DNA of 64,000 bases from Sediminihabitans luteus (GCF_002797595.1 NZ_PGFE01000002.1:752337-816336); one strand, 5' to 3'. Shown: positions 17,910 through 27,192, counted from the first letter of the stretch. The notes: generated from the letters alone by a model not told the origin. A program made the numbers and translations.

Positions 17910-19645
17910 GCTGCAGCCTCCTCGGCCGAGAGCTGGGAGTAGACGATCTCCTGGTAGGTCTCGTTGGTCTCGAGCAGCTCGGCGTGCGTGCCGGTGCCGA
18001 CCACGCGCCCGCCGTCGAGCACCACGATCACGTCGGCGTGCCGGATCGTCGCGACGCGCTGCGCGACGATGATGACGGTCGACTCGCGCGTGCGGGGCGC
18101 GAGCGCGGCGCGCAGGCGCGCGTCCGTGGCGTAGTCGAGCGCCGAGAACGAGTCGTCGAACAGGTAGATGCGCGGGTCCCGGACCACGGCGCGGGCGATC
18201 GCGAGCCGCTGGCGCTGACCGCCCGAGAAGTTCGTCCCGCCCTGCGCGACGGGCGCGTCGAGACCCGCCTCGAGCGACTCGACGAAGTCCTTGGCCTGCG
18301 CGACCTCGAGCGCCGACCACATGTCGGCCTCGGTCGCGTGCGGGTTGCCGTAGCGCAGGTTGTCCGCGATCGTCCCCGAGAACAGGAACGCCTTCTGCGG
18401 CACGAGGCCGATGAGCGAGCCCAGGTCGGCGCCCGCGAGCTCGCGCACGTCGATCCCGTCGACGAGCACCGCGCCCCCGGTCGCGTCGAACAGCCGGGGC
18501 ACGAGGTTCAGGAGCGTCGTCTTGCCCGAGCCCGTCGAGCCGATGATGGCCGTGGTGCGTCCGGGCTCGGCGACGAGGTCGACCTCGTGCAGCACGGGCT
18601 CCTCGGCACCGGGGTAGCCGAACGTCGCGCCCACGAGCTCGACGCGACCGGTCGGGCGCTCGGGCAGCGGGGTCGGGCGCTCCGGCTCGACGACGCTCGA
18701 CTCGGTGTCGAGCACCTCGCCGATGCGCTCGGCCGAGACCGCGGCCCGCGGCACCATGACGAACATCATGGTCGACATCATCACGGCCATGAGGATGTAC
18801 ATGATGTAGCTCAGGAACGCGGTGAGCTCGCCGATCTGCAGCTGGCCCTGGTCGATCTGGCGCCCGCCGAACCACATGACCGCGACGGTCGAGAGGTTCA
18901 TGACGCACATGACGACGGGGAACATCAGCGCCATGAGCTTGCCGGCGCGCAGCGAGGTGTCGTACAGGCGCTCGTTGGCCTCGGCGAACCGCTCCTCCTC
19001 GTGCCGCTCGCGCACGAACGCGCGGATCACCCGGATGCCCGTGATCTGCTCGCGCATGACCTGGTTGATCCGGTCGATGCGCTTCTGCATGGTCCGGAAG
19101 TACGGCACCATGCGCGAGACGATGAGCCCCACGACCACGACCAGCACGGGGACGACCACGACCAGCAGGAGCGAGAGCTGCGCGTTCTCCTGCAGGGCCA
19201 TGATGACGCCGCCGACCAGCATGATCGGCGCCATGACCATGATCGTGAAGCCGAGCAGCACGACCATCTGGACCTGCTGCACGTCGTTGGTCGAGCGAGT
19301 GATGAGCGACGGCGCCCCGAACTGGTTGACCTCGCGCGCCGAGAACGTCTGCACCTGGGCGAAGAACCCGCGGCGCACGTCCCGACCGAACGACATCGCG
19401 GTGCGCGCCCCGAAGTACACCGCGACCACGGCGCACACGACCTGCCCGAGGCTGATCAGGAGCATCCAGCCGCCCGTGCGCAGGATGTACGCGGTGTCGC
19501 CCGTCGAGACGCCCTGGTCGATGATGTCGGCGTTGAGGCTCGGCAGGTAGAGCGTCGCCATGGTCTGCACGAGCTGGAGCACGAGCACCGCGACGATGGC
19601 GGTGCGGTAGGGCCGCAGGTACTCCCTGAGCATCCGGATGAGCAT
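17906..19645 (-). CDS. Heterodimeric ABC exporter subunit, degenerate Walker B half
   Basis: This 579-residue half-transporter has six transmembrane helices in the first 300 residues, then an ATPase domain. Walker A is GSTGSGKTT, the signature FSGGQRQRL is near consensus, but Walker B reads YLFDDSFSALD with Asp in place of the catalytic Glu, which marks the degenerate partner in heterodimeric exporters. The start is ATG at 19645 after GACGGAGG; the longer open frame upstream is Arg/Pro-rich and unlikely. It is translationally coupled to the second half through an ATGA overlap. Confidence 0.94.
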   Translation of the reverse strand: MLIRMLREYLRPYRTAIVAVLVLQLVQTMATLYLPSLNADIIDQGVSTGDTAYILRTGGWMLLISLGQVVCAVVAVYFGARTAMSFGRDVRRGFFAQVQTFSAREVNQFGAPSLITRSTNDVQQVQMVVLLGFTIMVMAPIMLVGGVIMALQENAQLSLLLVVVVPVLVVVVGLIVSRMVPYFRTMQKRIDRINQVMREQITGIRVIRAFVRERHEEERFAEANERLYDTSLRAGKLMALMFPVVMCVMNLSTVAVMWFGGRQIDQGQLQIGELTAFLSYIMYILMAVMMSTMMFVMVPRAAVSAERIGEVLDTESSVVEPERPTPLPERPTGRVELVGATFGYPGAEEPVLHEVDLVAEPGRTTAIIGSTGSGKTTLLNLVPRLFDATGGAVLVDGIDVRELAGADLGSLIGLVPQKAFLFSGTIADNLRYGNPHATEADMWSALEVAQAKDFVESLEAGLDAPVAQGGTNFSGGQRQRLAIARAVVRDPRIYLFDDSFSALDYATDARLRAALAPRTRESTVIIVAQRVATIRHADVIVVLDGGRVVGTGTHAELLETNETYQEIVYSQLSAEEAAA

Positions 19646-19843
19646 CGAGCCTCCGTCGGTTCCGGGACGCCCGGTGCCGGACGCCGCCCTGCGCGGCCCG
19701 CGCCGTCCGCTGCGGGACGTCGCCCCGGGCACGCGTCGAAGCCTCGGCAGCGTATCCCGGCACACGCGTGCGCCGCCCGCGATTTCGCGGACGGCGCACG
19801 GCGTGGCACGTGGTCCCGCGCGCTCGCGCGGGGCCGGGTCGGG

Positions 19844-21064
19844 TCAGCCCTGCGGCTGCTCCGGGTCGCCGTCGAGCGGGCGCGGCGCGGGGGCCGGCTG
19901 CTCGGGCTTGGGCGCCGGGGCCGGGCGGGCGCCGCCCGGGTGCTGCCCCTGCTCGGCGGCCGGGTCGAACGGGCGGCCCGAGTAGGTGCCGGCGCTCGTC
20001 GCGTCCGCGGTCGCGGCCTGCGCCTGGCGGCGGGCCTCGGCGAGCGCCTCGGCCGGGTCGACGAGCGACGACTCGAGCTTGGAGCGGCGGCGCTGCGCGG
20101 CGTCCCCGCCGTCGTGCTCCCCGCCCTGGTCCCCGCCGTGGTCGCCGCCCGAGCCGCCACCCGTCGGGCTCGGGGCGCCGCCGCCGAAGCCCTTGGTGAT
20201 CGAGTCGAGCGCGGCCGTGAACTCGGTCGGCACGATCCACATCTTGCTCGACGAGCCGTTGGCGATCTGCGGCAGCATCTGCAGGTACTGGTACGCGAGC
20301 AGCTTCGGGTCCGGGTCGCCCTCGTGGATCGCGTCGAAGACCTGGAGGATCGCGCGTGCCTCACCCTCGGCGGTCAGGATCGCGGACTGCGCCTGACCCT
20401 CGGCCGTGAGGATCGCGGACTGCTTCTCGCCCTCGGCGCGCAGGATCTGCGACTGCTTGACGCCCTCGGCCGTGAGGATCGCGGCACGGCGGTCGCGCTC
20501 GGCGCGCATCTGCTGCTCCATCGCGCCCTGCACGCTCGCGGGCGGGTCGATCGACTTGAGCTCGACACGGTTGACGCGGATCCCCCAGCGGCCCGTGGCC
20601 TCGTCGAGGACGCCGCGGAGCTGGCCGTTGATCTGGTCGCGGCTCGTGAGCGTCTGCTCGAGGTCCATCGAGCCGATGACGTTGCGCAGGGTCGTCACGG
20701 TGAGCTGCTCGATCGCCGTGATGTAGTTCGCGATCTCGTACACCGCCGACTTCGGGTCCGTGACCTGGAAGTAGATGACCGTGTCGATGCTCACGACGAG
20801 GTTGTCCGAGGTGATCACGGGCTGCGGCGGGAACGACACGACCTGCTCGCGCAGGTCGACGGTCGCGCGCTGGCGGTCGATGAACGGCACGAGCAGGTGC
20901 AGGCCGGCGTCGAGCGTGCGCGAGTAGCGTCCGAGCCGCTCGACGATCACGGCCGTCGCCTGCGACACGACCTGCACGGCCTTGGCGAGGGCGACGAGGA
21001 CGAAGATCACGACGATCGCCAGCACCACGTACAGCACGATGGTCCCGGCTCCTGGGTCGTTCAT
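19844..21064 (-). CDS. SPFH/stomatin-like (QmcA type) membrane protein
   Basis: This 406-residue band-7 protein has one N-terminal transmembrane segment (about 8-28), the SPFH domain (QATAVIVERLGRYSRTLDAGLH to about residue 190), and a coiled coil of repeating AILTAEG units (about 195-235) that drives ring assembly. The C-terminal 110 residues are Gly/Pro/Ala-rich and divergent. Family members scaffold membrane microdomains and often pair with NfeD proteins, and an NfeD gene lies 115 bases upstream on the same strand. ATG at 21064 gives MNDPGAG just before the membrane helix. Confidence 0.93.
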   Translation of the reverse strand: MNDPGAGTIVLYVVLAIVVIFVLVALAKAVQVVSQATAVIVERLGRYSRTLDAGLHLLVPFIDRQRATVDLREQVVSFPPQPVITSDNLVVSIDTVIYFQVTDPKSAVYEIANYITAIEQLTVTTLRNVIGSMDLEQTLTSRDQINGQLRGVLDEATGRWGIRVNRVELKSIDPPASVQGAMEQQMRAERDRRAAILTAEGVKQSQILRAEGEKQSAILTAEGQAQSAILTAEGEARAILQVFDAIHEGDPDPKLLAYQYLQMLPQIANGSSSKMWIVPTEFTAALDSITKGFGGGAPSPTGGGSGGDHGGDQGGEHDGGDAAQRRRSKLESSLVDPAEALAEARRQAQAATADATSAGTYSGRPFDPAAEQGQHPGGARPAPAPKPEQPAPAPRPLDGDPEQPQG

Positions 21065-21179
21065 GGGGTTCCTTCCACGTGGACGTCTCGGACGCCGCGG
21101 CTGCGGCGCCGTCGTGCGCGGCGGTGCCGGGGCGTCCGTGGACGCTCCGCGCACGCCGGATGCGTGGGGTGCGGCCGCC

Positions 21180-21674
21180 TCAGGAGGCGGCGCTCGTGCT
21201 GCCCAGCGCGGGCCCGGCGTGACCGGGGTCGGTGCGCTTGGGCGCGGGGGCATCGGCGACGACCGCGGTGGCGCCGTCGATGCGCAGGACGCGCACCTCG
21301 CGGCCGACCTCGAGCGCGGGGGCGTCGTCCTCGGTGCGTGCCGACCAGACCTCGCCCGCGAGCTTGACCCGACCCTCGTGCTCGGTCACGGTCTCCACGA
21401 CGAGGGCCTCACGGCCGAGGTGCGCGGCGACGTTGGTCTCCGCGAGCGGCACGCGGGCGCGCAGGTGACGCAGCAGCCAGGGGCGCAGCGTGAACAGCAG
21501 CAGGGCCGCGACCACGATCGCGACGACGAACTGGAGCCAGACGGGGCCGCCGAGCCCGGCGGTCGCGGCACCCGCGAGGGCGCCTCCCGCGAACATGATG
21601 AGCACCAGGTCGAGCGAGATGATCTCGAGCAGCCCGAGCAGCGCTCCCGCGCCGATCCACCAGAGCCATGCCAT
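21180..21674 (-). CDS. NfeD-like membrane protein
   Basis: This 164-residue protein has hydrophobic segments at about residues 3-45 and 48-66 (WWIGAGALLGLLEIISLDLV; FVVAIVVAALLLF) and a C-terminal OB-fold domain (about 85-145, EHEGRVKLAGEVWSART). NfeD proteins partner with SPFH/stomatin proteins, and the SPFH gene follows directly. ATG at 21674 has a GGGGAGGGGAGT purine-rich ribosome site. The short length shows it is the NfeD1b class without the ClpP-like protease domain. Confidence 0.9.
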   Translation of the reverse strand: MAWLWWIGAGALLGLLEIISLDLVLIMFAGGALAGAATAGLGGPVWLQFVVAIVVAALLLFTLRPWLLRHLRARVPLAETNVAAHLGREALVVETVTEHEGRVKLAGEVWSARTEDDAPALEVGREVRVLRIDGATAVVADAPAPKRTDPGHAGPALGSTSAAS

Positions 21675-21835
21675 CGCGCACTCCCCTCCCCCGTGCCCGC
21701 CGGCGTCGGCAGGCTGTGCCGCACCCCGGGAGGTCCCGCGATGCCACCGGGTACACCTCTACCCGGGTCTTGACGATCACATTACCGAACTGCGGCCCGG
21801 ATTCATAGCCCGACCCGTCCAGGCGGGCCGGGGCG

Positions 21836-22621
21836 TCAGCGTGCGGCGCGCGCGCTCCACCGGCCGTCGACCAGGGTCGCCTCGAGCGGGGTGCCGAACG
21901 CGTCCGACAGGTTCTGCGAGGTCATGACCTCGGCGATCGGCCCGGCGCGGTGCACCGCGCCGTCGCGCAGGAGCATCAGGTGCGTGAACCCCGGCGGGAT
22001 CTCCTCGGGGTGGTGCGTCACGAGCACGAGCACGGGCGAGGCCTCGTCGGCCGCGAGCTCGGCGAGCGCCGCGACCAGCTCCTCGCGGCCCCCCAGGTCG
22101 AGACCCGCGGCCGGCTCGTCGAGCAGCAGCAGCTCGGGGTCCGTCATGAGGGCGCGCGCGATCTGGACGCGCTTGCGCTCGCCCTCGGAGAGCGTGCCGA
22201 ACGTGCGGTCCGCGAGCGCGTCGACCCCGAACGCCGCGAGCAGGTCGGCCGCACGCTCGTCGTCGAAGTCCTCGTACGCCTCGCGCCAGCGGCCGGTGAC
22301 GCCGTAGGCCGCCGTGACCACGACGTCGCGCACGCGCTCGTCGTCGGGGATGTTCCCCGCGAGCGCCGCGCTCGCCAGGCCGATGCGGGGCCGCAGCTCG
22401 AACACGTCGACCGCGCCGAGCCGCTCGCCGAGGATCTCGGCGCTGCCGCTCGTGGGGTGCATGCGCGCCGAGGCGATCTGCAGGAGCGTGGTCTTGCCCG
22501 CCCCGTTGGGGCCGAGCACGACCCAGCGCTCGCCCTCGGCGACCTGCCAGTCGACGGCGTCGAGGATGGTGGAGTTGTCGCGCCGGACCGAGACGCCCTG
22601 CAGGTCGAGAACCGAGCTCAT
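21836..22621 (-). CDS. ABC transporter ATP-binding protein, solitary
   Basis: A 261-residue single ABC ATPase with Walker A GPNGAGKTT, signature LSEGERKRVQIARAL and Walker B LLLLDEPAAGLD. Closest in layout to the ModF/YlmA-type ATPases found without a permease; its C-terminus carries ATLVDGRWSARAAR. No permease or binding protein is adjacent, so substrate and direction are unknown. The ATG is preceded by TAGGGT seven bases upstream and no ribosome site, so the mRNA is likely leaderless. It is divergent from the gene at 22648, with overlapping promoters. Confidence 0.88.
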   Translation of the reverse strand: MSSVLDLQGVSVRRDNSTILDAVDWQVAEGERWVVLGPNGAGKTTLLQIASARMHPTSGSAEILGERLGAVDVFELRPRIGLASAALAGNIPDDERVRDVVVTAAYGVTGRWREAYEDFDDERAADLLAAFGVDALADRTFGTLSEGERKRVQIARALMTDPELLLLDEPAAGLDLGGREELVAALAELAADEASPVLVLVTHHPEEIPPGFTHLMLLRDGAVHRAGPIAEVMTSQNLSDAFGTPLEATLVDGRWSARAAR

Positions 22622-22628
22622 GCGCCCG

Positions 22629-22640
22629 ACCCTATAGGTT
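22629..22640. promoter_or_regulatory. Overlapping divergent leaderless promoters sharing a CCTATAGG palindrome
   Basis: On the minus strand TAGGGT (22629-22634) is seven bases from the ATG at 22621. On the plus strand TAGGTT (22635-22640) is seven bases from the GTG at 22648. The two hexamers abut inside the palindrome CCTATAGG (22631-22638), so the polymerase cannot occupy both at once. Confidence 0.65.
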
Positions 22641-22647
22641 GGACGAC

Positions 22648-23442
22648 GTGGATTCCCATTCCGTCCGTCCGGCGCGCAGCGTGGTGCTCGCCACCTGGAT
22701 CGCCGAGGTCGCCCGCGGCGCGGCGGCCTTGACGGACGCCGTGCGCGCGGTCACGGGCGACGACGAGCCGCACCGCGTCGTCGGCGGCACTCCGCCCGGC
22801 GTGGGCGAGCCGGAGTCCGACGCGCTGGCGGTCCTCGTGGCCGCGCTGACCGAGGGTGACGTGCGCACGTGCGCGCTGCTGCCGGTCCCCGGCGACGCGA
22901 GCGGCGTGCCCGCCGCGGTCAACCCGTCCGCGACCGAGGCCGGCGAGTGCGTGCTCGTCGCGGTCGACGACGCGGCGTGGGCCCTGGTTCCCGAGGTCAC
23001 GTGGTTCGGCTCGCACCTCGAGCCCGGCGTCGAGGTCACCTGGGCGTGCCGGGAGGTCGACCCGTGGCACGCCCGCGCGTTCGGTGCGGTCGGCTCGCTC
23101 GCGGACGCCGAGCGGGGGCTGCGCACCGCGCTCGTGACCGCGACCGAGGCGCTGACCCACCTCGACGTCGCGCGCTGGCGCGAGGACGCGGCCGAGCAGA
23201 TCGCCGCGCTGCGCGGGGGCGAGCTCGGGTGGCCCCTGCCGCCACGGCTCGACCAGCGGCGCGTGCGCGCGCTGTCGCTCGCGACCCGGCTGCGAGCGAT
23301 CGTCGACCTCGCGACCGCGGACGACGGTGGCGCGGTCAACCTGTGGCAGGCCGACCAGCGCACCGCGGCGCTCGCCCAGGTCGACCGCGCGGCCCGGCAC
23401 GCGACGTCCGCGGCGACGCTCACCCAGCCCGGGCTCGACTGA
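22648..23442 (+). CDS. Hypothetical protein (264 aa)
   Basis: No family recognised. The protein is soluble, Ala/Val/Asp-rich, with an N-terminal helix (SVVLATWIAEVARGAAALTDAV) and a central ACREVDPWHARAFGAVGSL segment. Composition and G/C third positions fit a genuine gene. GTG at 22648 is chosen because TAGGTT lies seven bases upstream; a TTG nine bases earlier is possible. It ends seven bases from the stop of convergent glgA. Confidence 0.75.
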   Translation: MDSHSVRPARSVVLATWIAEVARGAAALTDAVRAVTGDDEPHRVVGGTPPGVGEPESDALAVLVAALTEGDVRTCALLPVPGDASGVPAAVNPSATEAGECVLVAVDDAAWALVPEVTWFGSHLEPGVEVTWACREVDPWHARAFGAVGSLADAERGLRTALVTATEALTHLDVARWREDAAEQIAALRGGELGWPLPPRLDQRRVRALSLATRLRAIVDLATADDGGAVNLWQADQRTAALAQVDRAARHATSAATLTQPGLD

Positions 23443-23448
23443 CCCGCC

Positions 23449-24657
23449 TCAGCGGGCCGCGAGCACCTGCTCGTAGACCTCGACGGTCCGGTCGGCGATC
23501 GCCTCCCACGCGAAGTGGTCCTCGACGCGGCGGCGCGCGGCCGCACCCATCTCGCGCGCGCGGTCGGGGTCGCCGACCGCGGCGGTCAGGGCGGCCAGGA
23601 GGTCGGCCACGAACCGGTCGGGGTCGGTCGGGGTGCCCGTGCCGTCGTCGACCTGGTCGATCGGGACGAGCGTGCCCGTGACCCCGTCGTCGACGACCTC
23701 CGGGATGCCGCCCGTCGCCGAGCCGACGACGGGCAGGCCGACCGCCATGGCCTCGAGGTTGACGATCCCGAGCGGCTCGTACACCGAGGGGCACACGAAC
23801 ACGGTGCACGCGGCGAGGACCGCCACGAGGTCCGGCCGCGAGAGCATCCGCTCGATCCACACCACGCCCGAGCGCTCGCGCGCGAGGCCGGCGACGGCGT
23901 CCGACACCTCGCGCGCGATCTCGGGCGTGTCCGGGGCGCCCGCGCACAGCACGAGCTGGACGTCGGCCGGCAGGTCGCGCGCCGCGCGCAGGAGGTACGG
24001 AAGGCCCTTCTGCCGGGTGATGCGCCCGACGAAGACCACGGCGGGGCGGTCCGGGTCGATCCCGAGCGCCCGGACCGTCGCGTCGGCGGCGACGGCGGCC
24101 TCGCCCGTGGGCCGGGCCCACCCGGCCAGGTCGATGCCGTTGTGCACCACGTGCACGCGGTCGGGGTCGACCGCGGGGTAGCTGCGCAGGATGTCCTCGC
24201 GCATGCCGCCCGAGACCGCGACGATCCCGTCGGCCGCCTCGTACGCGGTGCGCTCGGCCCACGACGACAGCCGGTACCCGCCGCCGAGCTGCTCGGCCTT
24301 CCACGGGCGCAGGGGCTCGAGCGAGTGCGCCGAGAGCACGTGCGGGATCCCGTGCAGCATGCCCGCGAGGTGGCCCGCGAGGTTCGCGTACCAGGTGTGC
24401 GAGTGCACGAGGTCGGCCCCCGCGACGTCGGCGGCCATCTGCAGGTCGACGCCGAACGTCGCGAGCGTCGCGTCGCCCCCGGCGAGCGTGGGCGGCGGCG
24501 CGTACCCCGTCACGCCGGGCTCGTCGCGCGGCCCGTCGAAGCAGCGCACGCGCACGTCGAGACGACGGCGCAGGACGGCGGACAACTCGGCCACGTGGAC
24601 GCCCGCGCCCCCGTAGACGTGGGGCGGGTACTCGCGGCTCAGGAGGTCGATTCTCAC
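23449..24657 (-). CDS. glgA: Glycogen synthase (actinobacterial GT4 type)
   Basis: This 402-residue GT4 glycosyltransferase transfers glucose from ADP- or UDP-glucose; the actinobacterial GlgA/GlgM group makes glycogen or maltose-1-phosphate. Features: REYPPHVYGGAGVHV near the N-terminus (donor-site loop), HSHTWYANLAG, VVHNGIDL, FVGRITRQKGLPYL, and the EPLGIVNLEAMA retaining GT-B motif (about residue 310). It is divergent from glgC with only 72 bases between starts, placing both glycogen genes under one control region. The GTG start has TAGCGT six bases upstream and no ribosome site. Distinguishing GlgA from GlgM would need enzyme data. Confidence 0.9.
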   Translation of the reverse strand: MRIDLLSREYPPHVYGGAGVHVAELSAVLRRRLDVRVRCFDGPRDEPGVTGYAPPPTLAGGDATLATFGVDLQMAADVAGADLVHSHTWYANLAGHLAGMLHGIPHVLSAHSLEPLRPWKAEQLGGGYRLSSWAERTAYEAADGIVAVSGGMREDILRSYPAVDPDRVHVVHNGIDLAGWARPTGEAAVAADATVRALGIDPDRPAVVFVGRITRQKGLPYLLRAARDLPADVQLVLCAGAPDTPEIAREVSDAVAGLARERSGVVWIERMLSRPDLVAVLAACTVFVCPSVYEPLGIVNLEAMAVGLPVVGSATGGIPEVVDDGVTGTLVPIDQVDDGTGTPTDPDRFVADLLAALTAAVGDPDRAREMGAAARRRVEDHFAWEAIADRTVEVYEQVLAAR

Positions 24658-24663
24658 GGCCCC

Positions 24664-24669
24664 ACGCTA
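24664..24669 (-). promoter_or_regulatory. Predicted -10 of leaderless glgA promoter
   Basis: On the minus strand TAGCGT is followed by GGGGCC and the GTG at 24657, a six-base spacing. Confidence 0.65.
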
Positions 24670-24717
24670 GCGTGCCCGGATCGCGGCGCCCAGGTGCGAC
24701 GAGGTCCGCGCACGGCA

Positions 24718-24723
24718 TAGGGT
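24718..24723 (+). promoter_or_regulatory. Predicted -10 of leaderless glgC promoter
   Basis: TAGGGT is followed by CGGCCC and the ATG at 24730, a six-base spacing with no Shine-Dalgarno. Confidence 0.65.
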
Positions 24724-24729
24724 CGGCCC

Positions 24730-25968
24730 ATGGCTGCTCCTCGGGTACTCGCGATCGTCCTCGCCGGTGGCGAGGGCAAGCGGCTCATGCCGCTCACCAC
24801 GGCACGGGCGAAGCCGGCGGTCCCGTTCGGCGGGCTGTACCGACTGGTCGACTTCGCGCTGTCGAACCTCGTCAACTCGCGCTACCTGCAGATCGTCGTG
24901 CTGACGCAGTACAAGTCGCACAGCCTCGACCGGCACATCGCACGCACCTGGCGCATGTCGCCGTTGCTCGGCAACTACGTGGCCCCGGTCCCCGCGCAGC
25001 AGCGCGTGGGCAAGCACTGGTACCTCGGCAGCGCCGACGCGATCTACCAGTGCCTCAACATCATCGACGACGAGAAGCCCGACATCGTCGTCGTCGTGGG
25101 CGCCGACAACATCTACCGCATGGACTTCTCGCAGATGGTCGACGCGCACGTCGCCTCGGGCGCGGAGATCACCGTCGCGGGCATCCGCCAGCCCATCGAC
25201 CAGGCCGACCAGTTCGGCGTCATCGACACCGACCCCGAGGACCCGACCCGCATCCGGGACTTCCTCGAGAAGCCGACCGAGGCCACGGGGCTGCCGGACT
25301 CCCCCGGCGAGATCCTCGCCTCGATGGGCAACTACGTCGTGAACGCCGACGCCCTCGTCGAGGCCGTCACGCGCGACGCCGCCGACGGCTCGTCGCGCCA
25401 CGACATGGGCGGCGACATCGTGCCGTACTTCGTCGAGCGCGGGACCGCGGGCGTCTACGACTTCATCCGCAACGACGTGCCCGGCTCGACCGACCGGGAC
25501 CGCGACTACTGGCGCGACGTGGGGACCCTCGACGCGTACTACGAGGCCAACAAGGACCTCATCGCGGTCGAGCCCGTGTTCAACCTCTACAACACGCAGT
25601 GGCCGCTGTTCACCGGCTACACGGGCCTGCCGCCCGCGAAGTTCGTGCACGCGGGCGCGGGCCGCGTCGGCCACGCGGCCGACTCGATCGTCTCGCCGGG
25701 CGTGATCATCTCGGGCGCGAGCGTGGTCGGATCGGTGCTGTCCCCCGGGGTGTACGTACACTCCTGGGCGTCGGTCGCCGACAGCGTCCTCATGGACGAC
25801 GTCCAGGTGCACCGGTACGCCCAGGTGCATCGCGCGATCCTCGACAAGAACGTCGTCGTCAGCGAGCGCGCGCGCATCGGGCTCGACCCCGAGCACGACC
25901 TCGCACGCGGCTTCACGGTGACCGAGTCCGGCATCACCGTCGTCCCGAAGGGAACCATCGTTGACTGA
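24730..25968 (+). CDS. glgC: Glucose-1-phosphate adenylyltransferase
   Basis: Makes ADP-glucose from ATP and glucose-1-phosphate, the first committed step of bacterial glycogen synthesis, in the cytosol. The 412 residues begin with the nucleotidyltransferase motif [13 protein letters not shown] (11-23), then KPAVPFGG, the [18 protein letters not shown] region, [21 protein letters not shown], and a C-terminal left-handed beta-helix (about 300-400) that carries allosteric control. Standard length. Divergent from glgA and overlapping serB by eight bases at its 3' end. Confidence 0.97.
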   Translation: MAAPRVLAIVLAGGEGKRLMPLTTARAKPAVPFGGLYRLVDFALSNLVNSRYLQIVVLTQYKSHSLDRHIARTWRMSPLLGNYVAPVPAQQRVGKHWYLGSADAIYQCLNIIDDEKPDIVVVVGADNIYRMDFSQMVDAHVASGAEITVAGIRQPIDQADQFGVIDTDPEDPTRIRDFLEKPTEATGLPDSPGEILASMGNYVVNADALVEAVTRDAADGSSRHDMGGDIVPYFVERGTAGVYDFIRNDVPGSTDRDRDYWRDVGTLDAYYEANKDLIAVEPVFNLYNTQWPLFTGYTGLPPAKFVHAGAGRVGHAADSIVSPGVIISGASVVGSVLSPGVYVHSWASVADSVLMDDVQVHRYAQVHRAILDKNVVVSERARIGLDPEHDLARGFTVTESGITVVPKGTIVD

Positions 25969-26632
25969 GCACCACCCCGGCCCGCGCCGCCTCGTCGTCA
26001 TGGACGTCGACTCGACGCTGATCTCCCAGGAGGTCATCGAGCTGCTCGCCGAGCACGCCGGCACGCGCGAGCTCGTGGCCGAGGTCACCGAGCGCGCGAT
26101 GCGCGGCGAGCTCGACTTCGCGGCGTCGCTGCGCGAACGCGTCGCGACCCTCGCGGGCGTGCGCGTCGACGCGCTCGACGCGGTGCGCGCGGCCGCGACC
26201 TACACCCCGGGCGCCCCCGAGCTCGTCGCCGAGCTGCACCGGCGCGGCTGGGTCGTCGCCCTCGTCTCGGGCGGGTTCGCGGAGGTCGTGGGCGCTCTGG
26301 CCGAGCCGCTCGGGATCACCCGCTTCCTCGCCAACCACCTCGAGGTGGCGGACGGCGCGCTCACGGGTCGCACGACCGGCGCGGTCGTGGACCGGGCGGC
26401 CAAGGCCGTGGCGCTGCGCGAGTTCGCGGCCGCCGAGGGCATCGCCCTCGAGCACACCGTCGCGATCGGCGACGGCGCGAACGACCTCGACATGATCGCC
26501 GCGGCCGGGATCGGGATCGCGTTCGCCGCCAAGCCCGTGGTGCGCGCGCAGGCACCCTACGCGGTCGACGGACCGCGCCTCGACGCGGTGCTCGACGTCA
26601 TCGACCGCGTCGCGGTGCCCGCGGGCGCCTGA
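25961..26632 (+). CDS. serB: Phosphoserine phosphatase
   Basis: HAD-superfamily enzyme, last step of serine synthesis. The nucleophile motif is VMDVDSTL (Asp15 and Asp17), followed by VSGGF (motif 2), a Lys in [10 protein letters not shown] (motif 3) and [20 protein letters not shown] (motif 4). At 223 residues it lacks the ACT domains of longer SerB2. The start is TTG at 25961 inside the end of glgC, with AAGGGA upstream; no ATG or GTG lies before motif 1. The eight-base overlap couples serB to glgC. Confidence 0.9.
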   Translation: MTEHHPGPRRLVVMDVDSTLISQEVIELLAEHAGTRELVAEVTERAMRGELDFAASLRERVATLAGVRVDALDAVRAAATYTPGAPELVAELHRRGWVVALVSGGFAEVVGALAEPLGITRFLANHLEVADGALTGRTTGAVVDRAAKAVALREFAAAEGIALEHTVAIGDGANDLDMIAAAGIGIAFAAKPVVRAQAPYAVDGPRLDAVLDVIDRVAVPAGA

Positions 26633-26654
26633 CGCCGGGCAGCGGGCCCGTCGA

Positions 26655-27188
26655 TCAGCGGGCGGGCCGCCGCACGTCCACGAGGGTCGCGGCACGCGGC
26701 CCCCACTCGGCCCACGGCAGGTCGGCCTCGAGCACCGAGTAGGCCGCGGTCGGCACGCCCACGCGCACCTGCGCGAGCGCCGAGGCGTCCGAGCCGGGGC
26801 CCGCGAGGTGCTCGGCGGTCGCCGCCATGGTCGGCTCGTGGCCCACGACGAGCAGGGTGCGCACGCGCGCGTCGACCCCCTTGAGGATCGTCACGAGCTC
26901 GCGCACGCCCGCGGAGTAGAGCGCGTCGAGGGTCTCGACCTCGGGCTCGACGTCGCCGAGCTGCGCCGCGAGGAGGTCCCACGTCTGGCGCGTGCGCACG
27001 GCCGAGGACCGCAGCGCGAGGTCCGGGACGAGCGCCTCCTGCACGAGCGCCGCCCCCACGGCGCCGGCGTGCCGACGTCCGTTGAGCGCGAGCGGTCGCA
27101 GCACGTCGTCGACGCCTCCCGCAGGCTCCGCCTTGGCGTGCCGCAGGAGCACCAGGCGGTGCGTGGCGCTCGTCCCGGTCGAGGTCAT
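26655..27188 (-). CDS. sixA: SixA-type phosphohistidine phosphatase (histidine phosphatase family)
   Basis: This 177-residue protein has the catalytic LLRHAKAE motif (His17) and VVGHEPTMAATAEHL, the two-His core of the phosphoglycerate-mutase-like family, and is short like SixA, which removes phosphate from histidine of phosphotransfer proteins. The actual substrate here is unknown. It starts five bases after fabI ends, so it probably belongs to the fabG-fabI transcript. Confidence 0.85.
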   Translation of the reverse strand: MTSTGTSATHRLVLLRHAKAEPAGGVDDVLRPLALNGRRHAGAVGAALVQEALVPDLALRSSAVRTRQTWDLLAAQLGDVEPEVETLDALYSAGVRELVTILKGVDARVRTLLVVGHEPTMAATAEHLAGPGSDASALAQVRVGVPTAAYSVLEADLPWAEWGPRAATLVDVRRPAR

Positions 27189-27192
27189 GTCC

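Noticed and set aside
15888-20240. A minus-strand open frame running from upstream of the ABC exporter through its second half
   Set aside because: Only the part from 17909 downward matches an exporter; the upstream part is an Arg-rich shadow of the partner gene.
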